DNA of 64,000 nucleotides, taken from positions 1,611,095-1,675,094 of the forward strand of contig SJPJ01000001.1 of assembly GCA_007859835.1 (NCBI GenBank), written 5' to 3'. The first letter of the stretch is position 1. Each line of letters starts with the position of its first letter. Source of the DNA: Novipirellula herctigrandis (GTDB lineage Bacteria > Planctomycetota > Planctomycetia > Pirellulales > Pirellulaceae). Below, piece by piece: positions 1 through 8,628 of the stretch. Made by a program: the position numbers and the translations under genes. The notes under the pieces are model-generated. The model did no database searches, was not told where the DNA came from, and saw nothing but the letters and a program-made list of their open reading frames with translations.

Positions 1-1224
1 GGAATTGCCTTTGCATCTCGAGTTCTTTTCGAAGGCGCCGCTAGAATTGCACAGTATCGTTTCCGCGCAGCGACCGAGAACCAAGCGTCACGAAAACGAT
101 CGACCGCTACGTGGTTGTTACCGGTTGTCTCCGTAATGGTGTTTGGCACTCTATTTATCCTTGCAAACCCCGATCTTGTGAACCGGACGACGAGCTACCT
201 CGCCGACTTGGCTGATTACGTTTGGCGATGGTTCTCGGTGGAATCAGCCTGGGAAATTCCATTTTGCATTTTTGCGTTGCTGATCGGTGCCGGTTTTTTG
301 TGTCCGAGACTACCCATGTTCCGGTTCGGGCCTCAAACCGAATTCATCGAAATCCCCGATGAACGACAAACGTCGGATTGGCTCCCTGCGTTTCGTAATT
401 CGCTGGTCACGCTGATCGCATTGTTTGCGTTGTACCTGTGTTTCGAATTTGTGACTTTGTGGAAAAGAGAATTTCCCGAAGGCTTCTACTACGCTGGCTA
501 CGCTCACCAAGGTGCAGCATGGTTAACGGTCGCATTGGCTTTGGCGACGCTGCTATTGTCGGCGATCTTCAACGGAAAAGTCCTGCAAGACCCACGGGTT
601 ACGCATTTGCGCTGGCTCGCTTGGTTTTGGTCAGCCCTCAATTTGCTGCTGGCATTAGCAGTCTATAACCGCTTGACGATCTATGTCGGTTACAACGGCA
701 TGACACGGATGCGAACGGTTGGATTCTTTGGAATCACTGTCGTCGTCATCGGCTTCCTATTGGTGCTCTACAAAATTGCCAATCACCGGTCGTTTTGGTG
801 GTTAGTTCGATATCAACTGATGGCAGTCATGGTGACAATCATCGCATTCAGTTTGTTTCCCGTTGATTATGTTGCTCATCGATATAATGCGAACCGAGTC
901 AACGACGGTTATTTGCCGCCATCGGTAATGGTGGCTGTCAAACAAATCAACGACGAGGGAATGCTGACGCTCCTTTCGCTCACCGACCATCCGGATCAAA
1001 CGATTCGCGAAGGTGTGCAGGCACTTTTGGCCAACCGACAAAGTGAGATCGAAACGAACCTGCGCGAGTCCACCAGCGATTGGAAGGAGTATCAAGCTTC
1101 CGACGCGATGTTGCTTCAACAACTGCGACAAAACCAAGCGACTTGGGCGCCGTATTTGGATTCACCGGGACTTCGTACAACCGTCATCAATCGCTTCAAG
1201 AATTATGCGATGAAGTGGTACTAA
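1..1224 (+). CDS. DUF4153/DUF4173-like integral membrane protein (5' end missing)
   Basis: The frame is open from base 1 with no stop, so the gene begins left of the window; the first in-window candidate start is only a TTG at 115. The visible 407 codons hold at least six hydrophobic membrane segments (for example around 125-185, 240-305, 395-460, 520-570, 715-775 and 810-860), then a soluble C-terminal tail of about 110 residues. The segment YNGMTRMRTVGFFG just before a membrane helix resembles the conserved 'YGLT..R' stretch I associate with DUF4153/DUF4173 proteins, whose function is unknown. The tail looks like a small helical repeat counting loss of 'TLLSLTDHPDQTIREG'. Family assignment is from memory of the motif and is moderate; membrane location is clear. 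Confidence 0.72.
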   Translation, partial: GIAFASRVLFEGAARIAQYRFRAATENQASRKRSTATWLLPVVSVMVFGTLFILANPDLVNRTTSYLADLADYVWRWFSVESAWEIPFCIFALLIGAGFLCPRLPMFRFGPQTEFIEIPDERQTSDWLPAFRNSLVTLIALFALYLCFEFVTLWKREFPEGFYYAGYAHQGAAWLTVALALATLLLSAIFNGKVLQDPRVTHLRWLAWFWSALNLLLALAVYNRLTIYVGYNGMTRMRTVGFFGITVVVIGFLLVLYKIANHRSFWWLVRYQLMAVMVTIIAFSLFPVDYVAHRYNANRVNDGYLPPSVMVAVKQINDEGMLTLLSLTDHPDQTIREGVQALLANRQSEIETNLRESTSDWKEYQASDAMLLQQLRQNQATWAPYLDSPGLRTTVINRFKNYAMKWY

Positions 1225-1258
1225 GTCACTGAAAGACCATCGGTATATTACCGTCGCC

Positions 1259-2659
1259 TCACACCGAATGCCGATGGGCGTACCAGGGATACAAAATCGC
1301 TCCGACGCCGATCGTGACCAGCCCTACGACCGCTTGGGAAGGGGAACCGATCGCCGATAGCGTCGCTGTTACAAGCGTCCCTCCGACAAATAGGATCGGT
1401 GGAATGGGATACCATGGCACCTTAATTCGTTCGCCCGAATTGCCACGCACCCAAAACAGTAAACTGGCAGTCACTGCGGCGGTTAACGACAGGGTAAACC
1501 CAAGGTATTCCAAAAGCTGCTTAAGTGTCGACAAATGAATGACCACGATCGCTAAGACGGTTTGCCCCCAAATCGCAGCAACGGGCGGCCGATCACGAAA
1601 CCGTAACCATGCGGGCAAAAAACCATCATCTGCCATCTTTGCGTAGACTCGCGGCCCGCTCATGACCATCGCCGAAACGGACGTGAACAGTCCAAACAAG
1701 ATCACGATCCGAACAAACGCCTCAAAACCACTGCCACCAATCGCGCGGGCCGCTTCGGCGGCGACATCGGGTTGCCCTGCAATCGCGCTTGACGGAGCAC
1801 CGTAAACAAATATCGCGTTGAGCACCAAATAGCAAATGGTCACCAACACCGTTCCAAGCAAAAGCGCCCGAGGAACCGTACGTCCCGGCTCCTTGACTTC
1901 GCTGGCAACGTAAACCGCTGCGTTAAAACCACTAAAACTGAGCGAGATCCAAACTAGCGCGGTCGCAAATTTCAATGCAAACGCAAAGGGTGAAACGGCA
2001 GCGGGAATTGTGGCAGTCGTGGCAGTCGTCGCAGTCGTCGAATCAGCAATCACAATCCAACGCGCCGCGATTAGCACGAATGCACCAATCAAGACAAACT
2101 TAAAAATCACAACAACGTCTTGGATTCGGGCTCCCGGCCGCACCCCAATGGTGTGCAAAACCGCAGCCACGACAACAACCCCCGAAGCGATTATCCCTCG
2201 CGGCAAACCGTTTTCAAACGGCAGATAGGTTTCAAACGTCGTTGCGGCAAACGCGATCGCCCCCGTAAACCCAGCAAGAATCGAGACCCAACCCGCCATC
2301 AAGCCAGCGATCGGATGCAGCGACCGAGACAAGAACAAATATTCGCCGCCCGATTGCGTCAACTCGCGAGCTAGCGAACCGTAGCAAATCGCTCCGCAAA
2401 TCGCGATCACGCCCGCAACCGCCCAAGCGGTCATCACCCATCCGGGCGACCCAAGATCGGCCAGCGTAAAACCGCTCGTCGTATAGACCCCCGCACCGAT
2501 CATACTGGCCGCAACCAACGATGTGGCCGAGACCAAATCGAGCGATTTTACAGGTTCGGTTTCCGAACGCCCTGCTTGCGGAAGCGCCGGTTCACGATTC
2601 GAATGTGGCGTCGGCTGATCGGGGTTACTCGGCCGCGTGTCATCCCCATGGTCCATCAT
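1259..2659 (-). CDS. APC-superfamily amino-acid permease
   Basis: A 466-residue protein of about twelve membrane helices that probably imports or exchanges amino acids across the inner membrane. The first helix carries the family signature ASMIGAGVYTTSGF, followed by the typical YGSLAREL...GGEYLFL stretch after helix 2-3. About 40 hydrophilic residues precede helix 1. The start ATG overlaps the stop of the upstream methyltransferase in an ATGA arrangement (2656-2659), so the two are probably translationally coupled, though they have no evident common pathway. A four-fold TTATT repeat (residues near 205) lies in an external loop. Substrate cannot be read from sequence. Confidence 0.9.
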   Translation of the reverse strand: MMDHGDDTRPSNPDQPTPHSNREPALPQAGRSETEPVKSLDLVSATSLVAASMIGAGVYTTSGFTLADLGSPGWVMTAWAVAGVIAICGAICYGSLARELTQSGGEYLFLSRSLHPIAGLMAGWVSILAGFTGAIAFAATTFETYLPFENGLPRGIIASGVVVVAAVLHTIGVRPGARIQDVVVIFKFVLIGAFVLIAARWIVIADSTTATTATTATIPAAVSPFAFALKFATALVWISLSFSGFNAAVYVASEVKEPGRTVPRALLLGTVLVTICYLVLNAIFVYGAPSSAIAGQPDVAAEAARAIGGSGFEAFVRIVILFGLFTSVSAMVMSGPRVYAKMADDGFLPAWLRFRDRPPVAAIWGQTVLAIVVIHLSTLKQLLEYLGFTLSLTAAVTASLLFWVRGNSGERIKVPWYPIPPILFVGGTLVTATLSAIGSPSQAVVGLVTIGVGAILYPWYAHRHSV

Positions 2660-3432
2660 GGCTTGCGAAACTCGATGTAATAGTTGTCTTTGAATCCTGG
2701 AATGTCTCTCTCGGCGACAAACTCAAAACCGACCGCTTGGATTTCATCAATGACCGTTTGCTTGCCCGCACGCACATGTCCCATCGTCCATTCACTCGAC
2801 AAACCGGCGACACGTTCAAAATCGACCACCGCGACCCGCCCACCCGATTCCAGGGCATGAAACATCGAAGTCATCGTTTCGGCGGGATATTCAAAATGGT
2901 GATAGACATCGCAAATAAATGCTGCGTCAATCGAATTTGGCGGCAAACAGATTGAATTCTCATCGCACATGACAGTGGTCACATTATTGACGTCCCGCCC
3001 CTCGAACATTCCCGACAAGTAGGCGACGAACTTGGGCGAAATTTCGACCGCGAAAGTCCAGCCCTTTGGCCCGACGGCATCAGCCATTAAGAGCGAATAG
3101 AAACCGGTTCCCGCTCCGATGTCCGCAACGCGTTCACCAGGCTTTAGGTTCAAACCACGAAGGATCGCATCGCGAGCATGGTAGACCTCACGGCTTTCCA
3201 CTTCAAACCGCTCAACCCACTCCTGTACATCCATCTGAGGGTCTAAAAATCGACGGTTAATATTCGGGCTAACACTTTTGGGGTCGGAAACATCCACCGT
3301 CGTGTTGACCGCGGCGTCTGTGACCGCGGCGTCTGTGACCGCAGCGTCTGTGACCGCAGTATCCTGTGCTAAGACATTGGCGCTGGTCAAGGCAAAGAGC
3401 AAAGCCAGCTTTGCCAAAAAAACGAATCTCAT
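2656..3432 (-). CDS. Secreted SAM-dependent class I methyltransferase
   Basis: A 258-residue protein with an N-terminal signal peptide (MRFVFLAKLALLFALTSANVLA, cut after AxA) and a class I Rossmann methyltransferase domain. Motif I is VADIGAGTGFYSLLMA, followed by the acidic end of strand 2 (VEIS). Between signal and domain lies a VTDAA repeat encoded by a 15-bp tandem repeat. A periplasmic location is odd for a SAM-dependent enzyme, since SAM is cytosolic; similar planctomycete secreted methyltransferases are commonly annotated. It sits 35 bp after the LOG gene and overlaps the permease start by 4 bp, suggesting one transcript. Substrate unknown. Confidence 0.85.
   Translation of the reverse strand: MRFVFLAKLALLFALTSANVLAQDTAVTDAAVTDAAVTDAAVNTTVDVSDPKSVSPNINRRFLDPQMDVQEWVERFEVESREVYHARDAILRGLNLKPGERVADIGAGTGFYSLLMADAVGPKGWTFAVEISPKFVAYLSGMFEGRDVNNVTTVMCDENSICLPPNSIDAAFICDVYHHFEYPAETMTSMFHALESGGRVAVVDFERVAGLSSEWTMGHVRAGKQTVIDEIQAVGFEFVAERDIPGFKDNYYIEFRKP
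3305..3364. repeat. 15-bp tandem repeat, four copies, inside methyltransferase gene
   Basis: Four near-identical 15-bp units (GTGACCGCGGCGTCT and one-base variants). Because 15 is a multiple of three, the repeat is read as successive VTDAA pentapeptides in the linker after the signal peptide of the minus-strand methyltransferase. Confidence 0.9.
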
Positions 3433-3467
3433 GGAAGAACCTCTGTGGATTGACGCTAAGACATGCT

Positions 3468-4541
3468 CTAAGTTTCACCGCAGCAATCATCAGGACAATC
3501 CGCGTGGGATTGGTTAAGGAAATCGATCAGCATTCGTAATCGCCCCATCGCTTTACGATTGAAGTGGAATACCAAACGCGGCAAATGTGCCAAATCGGCT
3601 TCCTCGATTTCTTCCGGCAAAGCATCGGTTTGTTTAAAGGTCCCGTTGACCAAAATGTCTGAAAACTTCTCATTGACTTGCTCAAGCGTCGCGTCACTGA
3701 GAGTTTCCTTTAACCGGAAAACCAATTGGTCGCGAACGTAACGCATACTGTGGTAGACGCAATAGAAGTCTAATATCTCTTTGACTGCTTCATCCACCGA
3801 ATGGGTGACTTTGTAAAGATGGACATCCTCGGGGCTGATCATGCCGTTGCCCAGCAGTTGCTTCTTCATAAACACGCCAAGATCGTGCCAATAGCTCCCT
3901 TCGGGTGAATCGAGCAGCACCAACGGCATAATCACTTGCTTGCCGGTTTGCATCAGCGTCAAACTTTCGAGGGCTTCGTCGAGTGTCCCGAATCCGCCCG
4001 GCAAACAGATGATGCCGCTGCATTCTTTGACGAACATCAACTTACGCGTGAAGAAATACTTCATCGTGACCAACTTTGGGTCACCTTGAATGTAGGGGTT
4101 CGCACTTTGTTCGAAGGGAAGCATGATGTTCAACCCCATCGACGCTTCTCGCCCGGCCCCTTTGTGGCCCGCCTCCATGATTCCGCCACCCGCACCGGTG
4201 ATCACCATCCATCCGTGACCCGCCATACGGCGTCCGAGTTCCACGGCGGTTTCGTATTCCGGATGCCCAGGTTCCGTCCGAGCGGAGCCAAAAATGGTGA
4301 CTTTGCGTCGACGTCGAAAGGGGCGAAAGACGGTAAAGGCGTAACGCAATTCACGCAGCGTTCGAGAGAGAATTTTCAGGTCACCCCGCGCCGACTTGTC
4401 TTTCTCTAATCGGTCAACCGTGTGCCTCATGACCTGCAACAAGTCTTTCGAATCGACCGCCGAAATTGGCTCATCCGCCGGCTGCGGCCGCTTCAGTTCG
4501 TCTTCGCCAATCGCTTCGCTTGGTATTTTGTCTTGATGCAT
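3468..4541 (-). CDS. LOG-family (TIGR00730) nucleotide 5'-monophosphate phosphoribohydrolase-like protein
   Basis: I start this gene at the ATG at 4541 (MHQDKIPSEA), giving 357 residues. The frame stays open upstream to 4871, but that part is built from tandem repeats and would add 110 low-complexity residues. Family motifs are clear: GGGIMEAGHKGA (nucleotide binding) and PGGFGTLDE (catalytic PGGxGTxxE). LOG proteins hydrolyse nucleoside 5'-monophosphates, including cytokinin ribotides, to base and ribose-5-phosphate. The protein is longer than usual LOGs (about 190 residues), with an N-terminal helical extension and a C-terminal extension ending in DCPDDCC, like the long bacterial LOG/PpnN-like forms. 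It is first in a likely operon with the methyltransferase and permease. Confidence 0.87.
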   Translation of the reverse strand: MHQDKIPSEAIGEDELKRPQPADEPISAVDSKDLLQVMRHTVDRLEKDKSARGDLKILSRTLRELRYAFTVFRPFRRRRKVTIFGSARTEPGHPEYETAVELGRRMAGHGWMVITGAGGGIMEAGHKGAGREASMGLNIMLPFEQSANPYIQGDPKLVTMKYFFTRKLMFVKECSGIICLPGGFGTLDEALESLTLMQTGKQVIMPLVLLDSPEGSYWHDLGVFMKKQLLGNGMISPEDVHLYKVTHSVDEAVKEILDFYCVYHSMRYVRDQLVFRLKETLSDATLEQVNEKFSDILVNGTFKQTDALPEEIEEADLAHLPRLVFHFNRKAMGRLRMLIDFLNQSHADCPDDCCGET

Positions 4542-4560
4542 TCGTTCGTCTTTTCTATTT

Positions 4561-4606
4561 GTCGAAGGATTGGAGTGTCGAAGGATTGGAGTGTCGAAGG
4601 ATTGGA
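4561..4606. repeat. 16-bp tandem repeat, three copies, upstream of LOG gene
   Basis: GTCGAAGGATTGGAGT is repeated head to tail at 4561, 4577 and 4593 (last copy ends differently). It lies 20 bp upstream of the chosen LOG start codon, in its 5' leader. Confidence 0.9.
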
Positions 4607-4692
4607 TGCTTTCGTAAACACGTGGCCTTTCTAGGTTAACCATTGGACAACCAAAAAAACCAGCATGCCTTGGTGTACTCACTTTGGACACC

Positions 4693-4818
4693 CGTGACGA
4701 CGCATTCGCTAGCCGTGACGACGCATTTGCTAGCCGTGACGACGCATTCGCTAGCCGTGACGACGCATTTGCTAGCCGTGACGACGCATTCGCTAGCCGT
4801 GACGACGCATTTGCCAAC
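4693..4818. repeat. 21-bp tandem repeat, six copies, with alternating variants
   Basis: Six 21-bp units starting CGTGACGACGCATT. Units 1, 3, 5 continue with C and units 2, 4, 6 with T at position 15, so the true period is 42 bp, pointing to block duplication of a pair. The last unit is degenerate (CCAAC for CTAGC). The unit length preserves frame: the minus strand reads LANASSR repeats in frame with the LOG gene, the plus strand reads RDDAFAS repeats. Confidence 0.95.
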
Positions 4819-4893
4819 GGTGACGCGGGGCGGTCCAGCGTCCGAGGCGACAAAACTTCGACGTCAAGCACAACAGCCTAACATACACGACCC

Positions 4894-6171
4894 TTAAGCC
4901 GGTTGGGCTTCGGCAGGCACATCCACGTCAACCATTTTTTGCGGACGGACACCGAGAACTTTGGCAATTAAGAATGACAACGGTGCCGCGCCAAAACTCA
5001 GCAACGCCCCCATCTTAACCGAATCTTGAATCGCACCAGGAACCGTAAACGCAGCAACGGAAACAAACAAGGCAACGGTAAATCCGATTCCTGCGACCAT
5101 GCCCAGAGTCACCACATGGCGATAATCCATCCCAGCAGGTTTCTCGAGCTTCAAGACTTTCTCAGCGAACCACGTCAATGCGGTGATGCCAACCGGTTTG
5201 CCAATCAGCAAACCGGCGAGCACGATCCAGGTACCAGTACCCAAACTACTCATTACCACGCCTGCATTAGCAAGACCGAACAAACCCAAGACCACTTCTA
5301 CGGGCAACTTCCAAAAATGTTCAAATTCGCTAAGCGTGTCACCGCGATTGAGTTCCTCGCGGGCAAAGATCCCAAGGTCGGTATGAGCGTGAGGCAGTAG
5401 CGGGATGATCGGAACTAAACCCAACGCCGGATGAATGTTTGCTTGGAAAAAACTGTACCAACACGCAATCCCCGGGCCGATCAAGTAAGCCCAATGAGTA
5501 TGAACCTTCATTCGACGAAGGACCAAAGCACCTAACATCGCGCCGAGCGTCAGTAGTAACCACTGAGGCGCGATTGGTGCCTGCGGATAGAATACAGCCA
5601 AAATCATTAGTCCGGCTGCGTCATCGGCGATTGCCAATAACAACAAGAACGCGATCGCAGGATGGCTGGCTCCGAAAATGAATCGTGCAATCAGATAGCT
5701 AAATGCAATATCGGTTGCACATGGAATCGCCCACCCTTTGCCAAGATCCACTTGTGTTCCGGTCATGTACGCGCCCGCGATGTAAACCAGCGCCGGACCG
5801 GCGATACCACCAACGGTTGCCAACAAGGGCGTGGCCGCTTTACGAGGATTCGAAAGCGCGCCACCGGGCAGCAACGATTCCCACACTTCTTTTGCGGCAA
5901 TCGCAAAAAACAATGCCATCAAAATATCGTTGACAATGAAGTGCAGCGTCAAACCGTGAGATGCAGCATGCTCAGCTCCCTCGCCGGTCGCTTCATGTGC
6001 CACTTCATGGCCACCACCAAACAGCGACAAGAGATCGAAATGGATCAATTGCTCATAGCTGTGCTGGTCAATATTCGCCCAAACCAGTGCCCCAACGGCA
6101 CCGGCAATGAGTAAGAAAGAGTTATCGATGAGTGTGCGGAGTACACCGCGATTCTGTGTTGCGCCCGACAT
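4894..6171 (-). CDS. nhaA: Na+/H+ antiporter NhaA
   Basis: NhaA exchanges cytoplasmic Na+ (or Li+) for external protons across the inner membrane. I begin at the ATG at 6171 (MSGATQNRG), 425 residues; the open frame to a TTG at 6249 runs through an RNA hairpin and is probably leader. The protein has the expected helices, the paired aspartates in AIADDAAGLMIL that bind the ion, and the unwound-helix segment CATDIAFSY equivalent to the CATDIAFALG motif of NhaA. A histidine-rich loop (HEVAHEATGEGAEHAASH) replaces the short first periplasmic loop. Single gene, same strand as flanking genes, with a 290-bp leader of its own. Confidence 0.95.
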   Translation of the reverse strand: MSGATQNRGVLRTLIDNSFLLIAGAVGALVWANIDQHSYEQLIHFDLLSLFGGGHEVAHEATGEGAEHAASHGLTLHFIVNDILMALFFAIAAKEVWESLLPGGALSNPRKAATPLLATVGGIAGPALVYIAGAYMTGTQVDLGKGWAIPCATDIAFSYLIARFIFGASHPAIAFLLLLAIADDAAGLMILAVFYPQAPIAPQWLLLTLGAMLGALVLRRMKVHTHWAYLIGPGIACWYSFFQANIHPALGLVPIIPLLPHAHTDLGIFAREELNRGDTLSEFEHFWKLPVEVVLGLFGLANAGVVMSSLGTGTWIVLAGLLIGKPVGITALTWFAEKVLKLEKPAGMDYRHVVTLGMVAGIGFTVALFVSVAAFTVPGAIQDSVKMGALLSFGAAPLSFLIAKVLGVRPQKMVDVDVPAEAQPA

Positions 6172-6223
6172 TTTCCGTGCTTGTGCCCAAGTAGTTTGAG
6201 TGTTTTCGAATAGCCCCAAATTC

Positions 6224-6310
6224 GATTTTCGGCGAAACGCGAAAATCAAGGCCCGAAATATAGTCAGTTATGCCTACGCGGTAGAGGTCACTTCCTCAGG
6301 CGAAACCCCC
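6224..6310 (-). promoter_or_regulatory. Structured leader upstream of nhaA, candidate cation-responsive riboswitch
   Basis: On the minus strand a nested structure can be drawn: GCCT at 6301-6298 pairs with AGGC at 6275-6272, and inside it GAGG (6297-6294) pairs with CCTC (6287-6284), leaving an unpaired TACCGCGT. A second hairpin (GATTTTCG/CGAAAATC, 6247-6240 with 6231-6224) follows before the start codon. Known nhaA-associated riboswitch classes (nhaA-I, reported to sense Li+) occupy this position. I cannot confirm the consensus from memory, so this is a candidate based on position and foldability only. Confidence 0.3.
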
Positions 6311-6459
6311 AAACAATGGCGATCTGGCGGCCGGTTTATACCAAATAAGGGGAATGGTCACTTTGTCGGGGCATCCGCCCCCCGCAAAGAGGGTCAATCG
6401 CCGGGTTACAAGATGTCGCAGGAGGGCGACTCAGACAAAGAAAGAAAAGGCCGTCCCTG

Positions 6460-8610
6460 TTATTGAACCGTTTCGCACTGAGCCACTTTCTCAGTGTAGA
6501 AATTGTCCGTTAGCATCCAATCGTCATACAGCAACCTCAATTGCCTGAGCCGTCCTTGGACTTGCCGTTCGGTAAATTGAGGTGGGGCACCGGATTCCGC
6601 CGCCCGCTTGTCGGCCATGGTTGGTGGTGGAGGCAACTCGCGTTTGAAATCGGGTACATTTCGAGGCTTAAAGACGATCGCGGTACAGTCCCCTTCGGTC
6701 GTTACTAAATGCCGCCATAGGAATGCTTGCATCTTGTCTTCCGAAGCAACCGCTCGGCGAAATACCTGCTTCCCTCCGATCGTTGCCACGCCTTGAATCG
6801 ACAATTTGACTGGTGACTCGGTTTCGGTTCGCGCGGTTTTGATCCACATTTTTGTCATGTCTTCACCCGCTTTCAACACGGCCGACCCCGACGTAAAACC
6901 TTTCATCCAGCCACCAACGCGGACACGAATGTCACCTTCAAATCCATCTTTGCGAATTGCAAAAACATTTAGGCCAGCAGCTTTTTTGCTGCGGAATGCC
7001 AACCCCGATGGTTGCGTTCGCAACTCGAAGTCAGGCCGCGGACCGCTCAATCGCAAACGATACGCGTACGCCTCGCCACCGCGATGGCTGGTATCGCCAA
7101 TGTGAACGTAGTAGACGCCGCGTTGGGGGATTTTCACCATGATATAAGAATCGGCATGATGCGTATTAAGTCCCGAGGCGACATCGGCATAATCGTCATT
7201 CAGAGCAATCACGTTACCATCGGCATCGGTGATCTTTAGCATTGAATCGAGAGGCGAATCCAAACGTCGTGCCGTGACTTCGGCCACCAACATCTGCCCG
7301 GCTTTCGCGTTGATGGCGAACACATCCGAGTCGCCTTGTTGTTCGATCCGCCCATTGACAATCGTGGGCATTTGGACCTTCTCTGCTTGCTTCACCGTGT
7401 TGTTCGGTTCCGATTCAAACGACTCGTTCATCCGACTGATCGCATAGGGCATCCGATTCGAAGAGACCCCAGCGACCGATGCCGACAACGAAGTGGCTGT
7501 AGAATCCTCCGTTGCATTCACTTGACTTAGCTTTGCCCCCTGCAAGTTCCATCCGGTTAGTTGGACTTCCGCAATCGATTCCAACGAACCGCCCAGCGGA
7601 AAGATACTTGTGATCATCGGCAGTTCACCGATCGAGATACGATACACGAAATCTTCTCGTCCGCGATAAATCGCATCATGGATCTTGACGCGATATTCAC
7701 CATCGGAAGGCACTTCGAAGAAGATCGTGGGATCGGGTTTGAATCGAAAATCATCGTTGTAGGCGACTTGTTTTCCCTCGTTGTCGTAGAGCGACATCAC
7801 CGGTTGAAACCACCCGGGCACCGCGTCTGCGATATAGGGAATCAATTGCCTAGCCGCACATGACAAAACTAACCGTTGTCCTTTGCTCGCTTCGAATCGA
7901 TACCAATTGACTTCACCCGAGGCAATTTGACCATTCACGGTACAGGGCAATTCGATGGCCATCTCGGCTTCGTCGGCTGGTCGTTTCCGAAGCGCTGCTT
8001 CTTCTTTGCCAAGCACCTGCAATACACTGGTCCGCATCGGTTCGCGTGCAACTTCCGGAATTTGGCCTACATAAAACTCCATTGGGTTGGTGATACCGCG
8101 AGCCGAAATGAGCCGGATCTCTCGTGGCCCTGGCTTCGCGTCAGCCGCGATTGTCACTTGGATATAAACCAATTCGGAAATCGATGCCGATGCTGGCCGC
8201 GGGTTGTACTCAACCATTCTGGCTTGGATATTCCGAAGGATCTCCGCTTCGGCAGCGGTCAGCCGAACACGTGAATTGACGTTCTTTCTCGGTTGTCGCG
8301 GGTTGAGGATTTTCGCCTGCTCTCGCAACAACACCGCTTCTTGATTGTTCATCTTTCGATAGAACTTCACGATCTTGGCGGTGACGCCCGATCCGGAAAC
8401 CACGACATCCTTGAGGCCATCCAGTCGTTGGCCCCCAAGTTTGATGTCAACCGTCGTGGCTTGTTGGCCGCCGGCGGGATAAACGTACCCAATGTACGGA
8501 GTTTGTTGCGCCGAGGCCGACGTTGATGTCAACGAAAAAACGAAACAGAGAACGAAATAGCGGATGCCCCAAATGTTCCGGCGGCTAGTTTCGGTAGGCA
8601 TGTTCATCAA
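6460..8610 (-). CDS. Secreted PPC-domain protein of planctomycete DUF1501/DUF1549 cluster
   Basis: A 716-residue protein with an N-terminal signal peptide (RYFVLCFVFSLTSTSASAQ). After a conserved N-terminal domain beginning QTPYIGYVYPAGGQQATTVD, two bacterial pre-peptidase C-terminal (PPC) beta-sandwich domains can be seen, around residues 225-325 (GEVNWYRFEASKGQRLVLS...) and 410-520 (DSDVFAINAKAGQMLVAEV...GVYYVHIGDTSHRGG). PPC domains are usually secreted adhesion or carbohydrate-related modules. It is the last gene of a likely three-gene transcript with the DUF1501 and DUF1549/DUF1553 genes, 18 bp behind the former. No catalytic motif is seen. Confidence 0.85.
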   Translation of the reverse strand: MMNMPTETSRRNIWGIRYFVLCFVFSLTSTSASAQQTPYIGYVYPAGGQQATTVDIKLGGQRLDGLKDVVVSGSGVTAKIVKFYRKMNNQEAVLLREQAKILNPRQPRKNVNSRVRLTAAEAEILRNIQARMVEYNPRPASASISELVYIQVTIAADAKPGPREIRLISARGITNPMEFYVGQIPEVAREPMRTSVLQVLGKEEAALRKRPADEAEMAIELPCTVNGQIASGEVNWYRFEASKGQRLVLSCAARQLIPYIADAVPGWFQPVMSLYDNEGKQVAYNDDFRFKPDPTIFFEVPSDGEYRVKIHDAIYRGREDFVYRISIGELPMITSIFPLGGSLESIAEVQLTGWNLQGAKLSQVNATEDSTATSLSASVAGVSSNRMPYAISRMNESFESEPNNTVKQAEKVQMPTIVNGRIEQQGDSDVFAINAKAGQMLVAEVTARRLDSPLDSMLKITDADGNVIALNDDYADVASGLNTHHADSYIMVKIPQRGVYYVHIGDTSHRGGEAYAYRLRLSGPRPDFELRTQPSGLAFRSKKAAGLNVFAIRKDGFEGDIRVRVGGWMKGFTSGSAVLKAGEDMTKMWIKTARTETESPVKLSIQGVATIGGKQVFRRAVASEDKMQAFLWRHLVTTEGDCTAIVFKPRNVPDFKRELPPPPTMADKRAAESGAPPQFTERQVQGRLRQLRLLYDDWMLTDNFYTEKVAQCETVQ

Positions 8611-8628
8611 TCCAATTCAACGATTTGG

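Noticed and set aside
6172-6249. 26-residue N-terminal extension of NhaA from TTG 6249
   Set aside because: The start would fall inside a stable hairpin; MSGATQ at 6171 fits the family N-terminus better.
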